NCBI GenBank assembly: GCA_951799445.1
Contig: OX637288.1
Coordinates: forward strand, 8,434,501 to 8,498,500
Reading direction: 5' to 3'
Origin: Pseudisothecium myosuroides
Lineage: Eukaryota; Streptophyta; Bryopsida; Hypnales; Lembophyllaceae
DNA length: 64,000 nucleotides
In this document: piece after piece, positions 11,953 through 22,228 of the stretch
How positions within the stretch are numbered: position 1 is the stretch's first letter
Layout: every line of letters begins with the position of its first letter
The notes under the pieces: model-generated
What the model was told of the DNA's origin: nothing
Seen by the model: the letters and a program-made list of their open reading frames with translations, nothing else
Databases searched by the model: none
Translations under genes and position numbers: made by a program

Positions 11953-14096
11953 GCCCCTAAAGGACCGAAGGGATGTCCAGATTTCCAAAATTGTGAAGAT
12001 CTATTATAAAATGCAACTTAGAAGAATATTTTGATGATGACTCTCAAACAATAGCTGTAAAATGATATTTATAGATCACATCCATATGGTTGGATCAACA
12101 AAAATATGTACCAATATTTTTCAATAAAATTTGAAGCCAAAAATTAGAAATTCCTTCTAAAATCAATTGTCGATTGAATATTTATGATTTTTAAAAGATT
12201 TTTTTTCCTATAAATTCAAAATATTGAGTTGTAATCATAGTAATTTTTGAAGATTTTTATTTGATTTTTTATTCAAGTTTTTTTTGAAGAGTCATTTTTT
12301 GAACTGAAAAAGTTACTTTTTGAGGCTAGACCTCCCAATACCTTTTGAATTATAGAATATTTGCAAAGCAAAATCTTCATAATCTAAGCCGCACAAATGT
12401 TAAAGAATTAATATAAGAATCTTCAAAAAAAATTGATGGATGAAAAAACGCATTTCGGTAAGCTTGGGACGTGCTTTTGTTCATTCATTGTTCAAAATCT
12501 GCACTCATGGTCCTTAAGGGGTTAGTATTTCTATGAGCTGATGTTATATGTGCAACGCCTTAAAGCTTTGAATTAACCCTTAAGTGCTTTGACGTCCAGT
12601 TTCTGGACAATGAACAGATTGAAACTCTTGTTTCTTTTTCATTATTGCTTAGATGAAAGTAATCCTAATTTTAGGAGATACTTTATCAAGTTATTCTTCT
12701 ATCTAATGGTTGGATTTGGTGTTACTAGAGTGCAAATTTTTCTAAAATTACAAATGTAGAAGTATGTCAAGTGGTTGACCAAGCCAAAATTGCATTGACT
12801 CTAATTCAAAATTGGATTTGCAAAAATGAGGTCATAGATTTTAACCCCTAAAGGACCATTGTTCCTTCAAGGGACAAATGCGTTTTCGGGCAGGTACCTA
12901 CGGGCTGAAATTTTGTCGTGATTTTTTTAAACTTTTTTTGGAGATAGAAAAACTGGTAAGCTTTGTGGGAATATAATTTTTTTCACAATTGGTGCCTGGG
13001 AACAAAAGTTATGACCAAATAAGCTCAAACGAGGGGACACGGGGCAGCCCAAGCAACAAAAGAAAATGGACAAAAATTTGAATTTTTTTTTAATATTTTT
13101 TTTGATAGATTATATTTTTGTGTATCCGGAAAGCTTTGATTCATTTCATTTGGATTTGTTATGAGAAAGTATGGACATTCTTGTTTTTCGGGCAGTTAGA
13201 GCATCTTCTTGAAAAAAATAACTTGTATGATTCATTTCTGAATGCAATTTTTTCAATTTTTCAAATTTTTTTTTGACATGGTCTGATTTACTTGCTTAAA
13301 CAATCTCATCATTGGGATTAGTGCATTTTAATTCCATCTAAAATATATGAATATTTTAGATTTTCCTTCTATCTCGTACCTACTTCTATTTAATAATTTT
13401 TTTAAGAATGATAATTAAGTTTGTTCGAATATTTTTTTTTCCCTAGACTCTCAACTCAATTCTCCACTATAAAGATTTAAAGCTCAAAAGTCTATAGTGC
13501 AAAAAATTTAGATTAAAAATGTTCAAAGTCAAAAAATCTAGTCCCGCAATGTGCTGAAAAACTTGTTTTTTCTACTTTAAACGCAGATATCTTGCAATCT
13601 GTGCGGTCAAAAATTCTGAAATTTTTTCCGCAAATTCTCATACTAGTTAGGTGTAAGATCCTAAGTTTAGATGTGAAAAAAAACAATTTTCAATTTTTTT
13701 TACTCTTTGCTATAGATATGGCAGTTTTGAGTGTTTTTTGGCAGAAAAAAGGCCTTGTTCCTTTAGGGGTTAAGAACATAAAAATTTCAAAAATTCACCA
13801 TGTCAAGAGAACCTCCTTTCAAATTCATTCCGACAAATTTTACTCAAAAAGTGATAATATTTTGTTTGTTATAGAATTTTGAAGAAAATTTGAAATTTTC
13901 CTTTCAAAATTTATAGAAAAATATTGGTGATAGCATTGGTGAATCTTACGGATGGAATCTAAAATTCAAAATCTACAACTTTTATTTGTACATTAGTTTC
14001 AAAATATTCTTCCAAATAGTATTCTATAATGACTTTTTTCAAATTGCAAATTCTGGAGAAGACTTTGGACATTTAGGGGTTAATGATCGATTATTA
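11953..14096. mobile_element. Degraded outer TTAA-type foldback, interrupted by a nested element
   Basis: The left end (agcccctaaaggacc) and right end (ggacatttaggggttaa, finishing near 14096) have the terminal pattern of the TTAACCCC family. Inside each end are inverted matches, for example agaatattttga near 12030 and its complement near 14010, and caccaatatttttc-like sequence near 12110 and 13930. A second, better preserved element (12841-13773) is inserted within it. A third TTAACCC-type end is visible near 12577. Boundaries of the outer element are approximate. Confidence 0.55.
12841..13773. mobile_element. TTAA-flanked terminal-inverted-repeat element, 933 bp
   Basis: It begins TTAACCCCTAAAGGA and ends TCCTTTAGGGGTTAA, a matching inverted pair with TTAA at both edges. 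It shares gggcag-type words and the terminal sequence with elements at 16777, 20202 and 22229. No transposase frame was found, so it is non-autonomous. The right part contains a translatable stretch (13592-13882) that I regard as chance. Confidence 0.75.
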
Positions 14097-14162
14097 TCAA
14101 CTAAAATGCTACCTCTCAAATTGTATGACATTGGTAAATAGGCAAAATGAAGCAAAGTTTAT

Positions 14163-14407
14163 AAGGTAGGTACACCTAAATGTGCCACTGACCTTAAACC
14201 GCCAGTTCTGTACCTATGTGGAAGAAACGCTTTTAGAACCAAACTTTGTTCCTTAATAACTTTTGCATACAGTATCCAAATATCATGTTCTCTGTTGCGT
14301 TGGAACCTCCTTTCACTTGCCAACAAGAATATATGAAAATCTGACCAGTATAATAATAGTAAATAGGCTCAGTAGCAAAAAGTGATGGTTTTGGGTGTAC
14401 CTACCTT
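14163..14407. mobile_element. Small inverted-repeat element (MITE-like), 245 bp
   Basis: Ends are aaggtaggtacacc and its exact reverse complement ggtgtacctacctt. It is short and has no coding capacity. The flanking bases do not give a clear target-site duplication, so the superfamily is unassigned. Confidence 0.6.
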
Positions 14408-14786
14408 AGCTGCAGAGGTACTACCACCTAAGAGGCTCAAAATGGTGTCCAGGTAGGCCACTCAAGTGTGTAGTACAGTCAATCCATGAGGCCAAAAGCA
14501 GCTCAAATGGCTTGGTATACTAGCAATTGAAAGACTGTTTTTCTCTTGCAACTTCATTGTCCATATAGGAACACCTATTGATGAGACTTCATAAGACTTG
14601 ATTCATAAGTTTTCAGTGACTCTTCTATGACTCATTGTGATTCAAAAGTTCATACCAGGCAGATCAGCTTGTTGGGGAAATGAATCAATTGACTTTCTAG
14701 AAGCAAATGACCTGCTGATAAGCTTTCAAACTTCTTTGTGTCCAGGAAGAATTTATCCATTAGTACAAGAAGATGAAGAAACAACT

Positions 14787-14914
14787 AAAGGTATGTTTGC
14801 ACTTGGTGTTAGAGGTGTTGTTTGGAATGTGAATCCGATGTAGAAGTACGTCTAAATTCGTTCCTAAGACCCTTTGTAACAACACTTTTAACACCAAGTG
14901 CAAACAGACCTTAA
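14787..14914. mobile_element. Tourist-like MITE, about 128 bp
   Basis: The ends are an inverted pair of more than 30 bp, with few mismatches: aaggtatgtttgcacttggt on the left and accaagtgcaaacagacctt on the right. A GG...TGTTTG terminus next to TAA/TTA is typical of PIF/Harbinger-derived Tourist MITEs. The assignment is by terminal resemblance only. Confidence 0.55.
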
Positions 14915-15675
14915 ACTAGAAGGGTAACCTTGTTGTTGTTGCTGCCAGCACGGGGTCTTTGTCTTCTAGTCCTCATCTCGCCTTCACAACCGTGTTTTCT
15001 TTTTCTCTTGCCGAGGCTCTATCAACGAGGTGGTACTTATAAGATGCACTACAAGAGAAAGCGGTGATTGCAACATAGTTGCAATTCATTTGCAGTGGTT
15101 CTGCACTTGATTGATGTGAAACAAAACTTAGTTTGGATCTCAGGAAAAAAAAGATACATTGCAAAAGCATTGCAAACTTGTAATGAATAGAATGTACTAG
15201 AAGTCTTGGATAAAGAGTCTATGCTAATAGATTTCTAAAGTATTGCAAATCCATATATTTTAAAATCCAAAATCATGTACCAAATGTAATTGTTAACAAA
15301 ACATTCTGCCGGATGAGATGGTGTGGAATATACCACACCATCAGTAGCTAATTTATATGCATCAATTTTGTCAGCAAGTAAGTCAGCTAGCTGCAACTGT
15401 ACAAGGTACAATAAAAATAAAAACAAAACCAGAGTTCATGCATCCATTAAACCAAACACACAATAAATAGTGTTTTACACCCATACATTGTGTATTTTGA
15501 AAATTCAAAATATTATTGGTTTTATATGAATGCAAGTTAAAAGTCTGGATCATTTTTTTTTGTTTTTTTGTGTGTTTTGAAATGTTACAAAACACATTAA
15601 AAAATAAAGAAAACAATTATCCAAACTTTTAACTTTAAAACCAATAATATTTTAAGTTTTCAAGAAAAAGAAAAG

Positions 15676-15709
<34 letters not shown>

Positions 15710-16139
15710 GGAGTGGTAGGAGGTAGAACAACCCATGTGTGATAAATAAATTAGAATTTGTATTTTCTCAAGCACTCATAGTTAAGTCAAAAACAAAGAA
15801 TTTTGTTAAAAGTAAAATTTCAGACCTCATGTAGGTATACTGATTTAACTTTTCTCAAAAAAAATTGAACTTAAAAAAGTTGGTAAATGAAGATAAGTTT
15901 TACCTCCAAAATTCCGTTTGGAATTTTGAATTTCTAGTCAAGAGTTATGGACAAATTTGCGAGAGGGATTGGAATGGACATTTTCTTTAACATTTTAAAA
16001 ATCCACTCTGAAATTTGTCCATAATTCTTGATTTTTTGAGGTGAAACTTATCTTCATTTACCAATTTGGAGGTGAACTTATCTTCATTTACCAACTTTTT
16101 TGAGTTCAAAGTTTTTTGAGAAAAGTTGTTCTACAATGC
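14915..16139. other. Unassigned interval with (TA)15 microsatellite
   Basis: No gene was recognised. A pure (TA)15 run occupies 15677-15706. Near 15.88-16.11 kb several stretches recur directly and inverted (aacttatcttcatttacca and its complement), suggesting another small foldback remnant whose ends I could not fix. Confidence 0.5.
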
Positions 16140-16577
16140 CCAATCTTTTCTTCATCATATTCGTGGGTCACACCCTATCATGGGTCCTCACCCTAAATTT
16201 CTGGAGATTATCAAAGCAGTAGTGAGATGGGTTGCATGCCTGCAAGAGTCAATTGAGAAAAGGTCAAAATTTTATGGATATTTTGGAGAGATTTGAGAAA
16301 ATCCATCTTTGAGTGTCATGAGCAGAGGCTCATGTTCTACTCTTTTGTTCTAAATGATTGATGACTTTTATGTTGCAGGTTACATATGTCACAAATCACA
16401 ACATCAATTACACCAGCATTTGTGGGTGTCAATTTCGTGCGTTCAGGTAGGATTTTCAGGGAAACACATTTTCAGTGGACTGATGGACTCTGCCTTTGTG
16501 AGTTGTTTCTTAGTCCTGCTACTTCAGTTCTATCTCATTCTTTGTTTGTGAGCTTCAAATTTCTTACTACTCGGTAT

Positions 16578-16772
16578 ATGGGCAATTTTGTTAAAATGGC
16601 GATATTTTTTTAAAATGGCATGAAAACAGTTCAAAACAGCCGTTCTGAAATCTATACTTGTCATAGATGGTTTAGATCGGTCGTTCTAAAATCTACATGT
16701 GTCCTAGATGGTGAAAATGGCACATTGTCAAAGTGGCACTTGGAATACTGCCATTTCAACGAAATTGACCAT
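16578..16772. mobile_element. MITE family 2, copy 1 (195 bp)
   Basis: Left end atgggcaattttgttaaaat and right end atttcaacgaaattgaccat form imperfect inverted repeats. The same family occurs at 37855-38165. It is inserted in block B four bases from a TTAA element. It has no coding capacity. Confidence 0.65.
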
Positions 16773-16776
16773 GTAT

Positions 16777-17419
16777 TTAACCCCTAAATGCCCAAGGCAC
16801 CCAAATGTGGTGTTGAAGAAACTTTGAAGTTAAATGAAACCTTACCAAATTGTTATTTTTAGTAGTTTATATTTTTGAAAGATTCTATTTGAAGTCTAGT
16901 TTTAGCATCAAAAATCCGATTTGGAAAATGAATGATTATGATTTTTCTATTCAAGATTTTGTGCAAAGGTACCCATTGCAATCTTGACTTTCCGTAGTGT
17001 TAAGGGCTCTCGGAAATGAGCCTCAAATACACTAGATCTTGGAGGAAAATCACACTAGAAATTCATTTAAAAAAATTGTAGAGTAGATTTTGAGAAGTCA
17101 TAAATTGATTGGGGTTATATTTGTTAGGCCCTTCAACTTCATATTTTTTTGGTCTTGAACTTTTTAGATTTGACATGCAAAAAGAGAGCTCAAAGATTTT
17201 CATAGTTTTAATACCGTGATGATCAAACATTATAATCTTTCAATCCATAAATGATATTGTTGTGTTTCTTTTCCTATGTAATTTCTAACACGCCTAGTTT
17301 AAATTTGGACGGTTACAATTCAAAAAAAAGTGATTCAACTTATCAAAATGTTGGCTTTTTGTTCAATTTAGAGCAAATTCCAAGAGGCTCAAAACAGGCC
17401 TTGGGCATTTAGGGGTTAA
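16777..17419. mobile_element. TTAA element with confirmed empty site, 643 bp
   Basis: Both ends carry the inverted pair TTAACCCCTAAATGCCCAAG and CTTGGGCATTTAGGGGTTAA. Block B copy 3 has the uninterrupted site at 47774-47777, reading catTTAAtattgcatatttc. The element therefore entered at a TTAA and duplicated it. TTAA target duplication is known from piggyBac and Kolobok transposons; no transposase is encoded here. The interior is not obviously palindromic. Confidence 0.85.
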
Positions 17420-18045
17420 TATTGCATATTTCCTTCAATAACTATAGATTGTTCCTCTAATGTGAAAAATTGTCCTGTGACTCCTAGGAGGAGATTTAGG
17501 AATTGAATTTTCGGGGTGGGGTGGGGTGCGTCACTGTTTCAGTAAGGGAAGCTTAGTGAAGACTTGCATGGGAAGCCGTACTGGTAGATCACGCTTTTCA
17601 GTTTCATAGAATTGGATTTCCTAATTTGGTGGCTGTTGCTTGAAACCGTGTCGAGTGCTATCAAGGCTGCTCATACAAAATGATTGCCGACAATGTCTTC
17701 TGAGTTGCTGGAGCTTACAAAGATCTAACTTAGAAAGGTCTCAGCATAAGCCCATGAAAATGCTCTTACTAATGAAAGTGATTCCCATTGCAAGAAGTTT
17801 GTGACACATTCTAACGTGAAGCACTGAACAATGCAAAGTGGCAAATGAGACGTCCTCTGTTATGTAATATGGTAAGTAATCCTTCCTATTTACAATCAAG
17901 GAGAGGCCAAGGAGTTTCACGTGATGCTAATGACGTTGGATGGGAAGCTTTAATTAGCTCTTCCTTCAGACGGAGTAACTTAGAGGTTGCAACCATAGTC
18001 CAAAAGTCACTTGTGAACTGCACATTTGGAGAGTAACAATAGAGC

Positions 18046-19070
18046 AAATGCCGTCGTTTTTCATTCCAGAGATCAGACTTGTGTTGCTTCTCACTGAAAA
18101 TTATCTAATGTTGGGAGCCAAGTTAGCCGCAAGTTTTGTAGTTTGTGACTCTTTTCACTCACCCCACGTTTTGTCGCTATTTAAGGGAATGAAAAGCAAC
18201 GGGGCTCACAGTAGTGCAAGCATATCCACCAATAACTTTTCCATGGGAGAACCAATCCAATTGCTTGATCATCTATGCTTCTCTCATTTAGTGGGTCTAC
18301 ATGTTTGTCAATGTTCATGGAGAACCACCGGTTTGTTCATTGTTAGCTGGTGCCTTTGGAAAAATAATCGTTTGGGGTGCATGTGGAAGTGAATTAAAAA
18401 ATTGGTAGGATTGGCAACCAAGCCTGTGCCCAAATAAAAGGTGGATATGTAGTAGTTGCCACTTTCATGAAATTGTCAAATTTTAGCTATTTGTGATTTT
18501 GAATCCAAGGCTAACATCCGGGCTGGCAGGCTGTTGGAGGTGGGTACATATGTTCTTTGACAAGGTGGATATTGTTTTAGGATTGGCCAATAAGAAGCTC
18601 GGAATGCTTCAATTGGATAAGGTGTGGTCGGGTTTCGCTTTAAGGTTTTTCATGGTGGCCATTCCTTGGTTTGTCGTCCATATATAAGTCTACCAAATAT
18701 AATGAAATTTAGAGTTTAGTTTCAAAATTGGCATGTCTTTGAAAGTGAAGGATTTTTGCCTTCGCAAATTTGAGTTTAAAAGAAAATGGCTGGTGAGAAT
18801 TTGGTATGAGAGGAAAACTAAAGAACTGAAAGATTTTGATACTTAGGAGCAAATGCAACCGTTTTTCTTGGAAAAAAAGCATCTTTTCAAGAAAGAAGAA
18901 GCAAACTACTAGGGCAGTTTAAAAAAATTCTTGAGGCAAACTTCTCAATATGCATGGAAAATAGCGTGGAATAGAATAGTGGGTTCTATCACCATACTTG
19001 TAAAGAGTGAGTTGCAAGTCTTGCAATAATTACTATCATCACATTAGATAGGAATAGATATTAAAAAAAA
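18046..19070. other. Unassigned interval with unrecognised short open frames
   Basis: Open frames at 18048-18392 and 18493-18687 are longer than most in non-coding parts and the sequence is less AT-rich. I recognise no domain, and no second copy was seen in the window. They could be remnants of a mobile element or of a captured gene. Confidence 0.35.
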
Positions 19071-20201
19071 CTATATCTAGCTTGGCCCCAATAAAATATG
19101 ATTGCCAAGGCCAATTATATTGTCATTGTGATTACTGATTGACACATACGCCCTCCTTGCAAAAATAGTTGATTTAGTCATAAAAATGTTGCCCTACAAG
19201 GGGACAAAAGCTTTTTTCACCTCAATTTCTGTTAAAGTGTTTAATTTTTTTCTCTTTTTGTGGGTCAAAGTTGCAAAGTATGAACTTTTTTTGAATTTTA
19301 GAGAAAAGCCTGTTTAATGGTTTTGGATTGCTTGCAACCGTGTCTTGTTGTCATCTTGGTTGTCATTCCAAAGAATACATGACTTGAATAGATATTTAAG
19401 TTGTTCATGTATGATTAACTTTTCAATGTAGTGGTCCACTAGGATGCAAAAAGAGGTTTGGAAGTAGATATTTAGTGGCAAATTTTGTACTTAAGCCAAT
19501 TTTTATGAGGTAATGACAATTGGTTGTGGCCAATTTGCTAAACTGACCAATCTAGATGCTTGTGTAAATTGTATATCCTCTAAATCATATAAGAGCCTAG
19601 GTTTGATTTTGGTTACACCTATTTTTGACACTTTGAAAATTCGAGTAAAAATCATATTGTAGTTTATTTTTGCATTGTTCCAAAAAAGCATACTAAGAGA
19701 ATCTCAAATTCTTTTGAATTCCAACAAGATCTAACAAAAATTAGAAAATTAGAAAATGGGAACCATACTCAAGTGCTTATTTGAACAACCACTAAGTTGG
19801 CATTGACAATTGTCCTTGTACATAGCAAATAGATGATTGGCAGTGACATGCACCCTAGAATGCAAGCAAGTTAGACTACTCATTCAATTGTGATCATCCA
19901 TTCTTCATTCATCCGCAATATTATCTAAGAATAATAAAGTGCATCCAAATAGTGGTGAATTTTATATTTTTCTAGAGTTGGTTTTGGTGATCTCTTCCAC
20001 TTTTTTTTTTTTTTTTCTAATGTAATGAAACCCCCTCATAAATTAGATAAGATTTTGGAGATTTTTTGCCAATAATTTTTTTATTGATGAGCAAATCATA
20101 GATTTTGATCAAGAAGAGACAAGCATTGACTTGTTTACTATAGGCAAGTGCAATGTAAAGGCACCAAGGATTCTTGAAACTTATCAAAAATTTGGTTGCA
20201 T

Positions 20202-20921
20202 TTAACCCCTAAAGTAAAAAATTGCGTTTTTTTGGCAACATAGTGATTTTGGGTAGCTCACAACGAATGGATTTTTTATTTTTTTTCTTTGAAAATTTTA
20301 TACAACATGTGCCCAAGGAGTAGCTTTAAGGCCCAAATTTTTTTATAACTTTTGACTACATAGTTAAAAAGTTATTTCATGATATGTGATTCTCTTTGAA
20401 CTTTGGGCAGCTCGGGCAGCTCAAAAAAATTCTTTAAAAATGACTTTTAAAACAAATAAAAATTGAAATTGGTTCTTTAGATTTATATACACGTGGGAAG
20501 CTTTGAATCATTCAATTTTGATCAATGAGTCAAAAGTTATGAGGATTTTAAGTTTGAGGGTAGGTATGGTTTTCAAAGACTCCATACCTACCCGCAAACT
20601 TAAAACCCTCATAACTTTTGAAGCTTCCCACGTATATATAAATATAAAGAACCAATTTCAATTTTTATTTTTTTTAAAAGTCATTTTTAAAGAATTTTTT
20701 GAGCTACTCGGGCTACCCAAAGTTCAAAGAAAATCACATATCATGCAATAACTTTTTAACTATGTAGTCAAAAGTTAGAAAAATTGTTGGGTCTTAAAGC
20801 TACTTCTCGGGCACATGTTGTGTAAAATTTTCAAAGAAAAAAAATTAAAAAATCCATTTGTAGTGAGTTGCCAAAAATTGCTATGTTGCCAAAAAACGCA
20901 GCTTGGTCCTTTAGGGGTTAA
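20202..20921. mobile_element. 720-bp palindromic TTAA foldback element
   Basis: Flanked by TTAA (20202-20205 and 20918-20921), with ends TTAACCCCTAAAG and TTTAGGGGTTAA. Almost the whole length is one inverted repeat: arms of about 350 bp meet at ggtaggtatgg (20559-20569) and ccatacctacc (20582-20592), leaving a 12-base loop. Matched arm features include cacgtgggaagctttgaa, agctcgggcagctc and cataacttttga. The empty site is present in block A copy 1 (ttgcaTTAAgttgaag at 1031-1045) and in copy 4 near 51.19 kb. Any transcript through it would form a long hairpin. No protein is encoded. Confidence 0.9.
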
Positions 20922-21043
20922 GTTGACTTACTTAAGTTGACGTATGAATATGTGGAAGGAAAGAATTTGTACCAAGATCGTTAAAGGTAAGTACACCTAA
21001 GACCACCAAAATGAGCAATTCAACACGGTTCATTATTATTAAT

Positions 21044-21777
21044 GGGTGATTGCATGAAACACTTGTACTATTTTCTGTCACACGTTGCATGCTGATTAGT
21101 CTTTTGGCCATTACTTTTGCATTTTGACTCCAAATAACTCAAAATTCATAGACAAGGTACTTATGACTATTATACCTCTTGTCTAATTTTTGGAATTTCT
21201 TAAAAATGTTTTAATATTTAATAATAGCCCCCAATATTTTGTCACAAATGCCAATTTGGAGGTTTTTAGTACTGTTTAGTACCCATAATAACAAATTTGG
21301 AGCTGAAATTTGGTAGAGATGGTCTTTTAGTAGACTTGTAGCTATTATCCAAAGGAATTCTAAAAATACTTAATTTTATGTGGTGTAGAAGTCTCCAAAG
21401 TGAGCCTCTTTCTACTTGCATTTTGAAACATGTAAAAAATTATTTTGGTGGTTCTTTTGGCGAATGACCATCACCCTAGAGCTGCTAAAAATTTCCAATT
21501 TTATTTTATTTTATTTTATCTTTTTCCTATTTTCTACTAATCAAAACATCAAATTTCCTATTTTCTAGCAATTTGGCACTTTTCTAGTTCAGTCTCCTTC
21601 TTAGAAATTTTTTCTATGCATTTCCTTTGGTGGTTACGTTCATCTTAAAGGTGTATACATTAGACATATTTTTTTAAAAAAATTTAAATTATTTTTCTAT
21701 TTTTAAAGTACTCCAAAAAAAATCATGAGTATTGTTGAAAACACAACAAAATTGACAAGTATTTTGTGCAATCATCC
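21044..21777. mobile_element. MITE family 4, copy 1 (734 bp)
   Basis: Ends gggtgattgcatgaa and gtgcaatcatcc are inverted and are flanked by TAAT on both sides. A second member is at 50369-51111. Block A copy 1 lacks it (cattattatacataggg near 1140). No coding capacity was seen. Confidence 0.65.
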
Positions 21778-22228
21778 TAATATTGAAAAGGGTTTTTTTG
21801 GGGGTTTCTTGGTCGCCAATTTAAGAGGAGTCTAGATTTGTTTAAAATGCATTTTTTGGATACTATATGAATAAACTATGAATTTTCAAAGTGCTTTAAA
21901 AAGGTGTTTCTAAAACCAACATTAAACTCATGAATAGTGGAAGTATGTTTTAGGCAAAAATTTGTAGATGTTGGTTTCAGGAGGGGGTTGGTTTTAGGTA
22001 TTGTTCCCTTACCAGATTGCCAAATTCGACCTTGTAATGCAAACTCCATGTTTCTACCAAGTTTATATAAAAGAAAAAAAGTTGCTACCAAGTTTATACA
22101 AAAATCGTGCTCATTAGAGTTCATCATAAAGTGGGAGGATATTGTGGATTCTTTTTCTAGAATAATAGTAAGACCAGAATACTAGGAATCAAACAAAATC
22201 CCTTTTTCATCCAAAATAGAGCTCTTTA

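Larger units (their letters stand above)
16140..18045 (+). repeat. Duplicated block B, copy 1 (decayed)
   Basis: Related to 38.27-40.69 kb and 46.53-49.33 kb. Shared landmarks in order are aaatttctggagatt, then tgatgacttttatgttgcag, then gtgcgttcaggtagg, then ttcaataactatag, then ggtaagtaatccttcc. The exon-like frame seen at 47376-47573 is destroyed here by several indels. Two transposons sit inside (16578-16772 and 16777-17419). This block separates successive P450 units. Confidence 0.7.
19071..22228 (+). repeat. Duplicated block A, copy 2, left part
   Basis: Matches 1-1550 in order, including gggacaaaagctttttt, the ttcattcatccgcaatatta stretch and ctatgaattttcaaagtgct. Two elements are inserted (20202-20921 and 21044-21777), both absent from copy 1. 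After 22228 the block is broken by a 2-kb foldback, resumes at about 24311, is broken again by the hAT insertion and resumes at about 29085. A T-rich run lies near 20002. Confidence 0.75.

Noticed and set aside
18048..18687. Possible novel small genes
   Set aside because: Frames are short, without recognised domains, duplicates or clear splice signals. Reported only as an unassigned interval.
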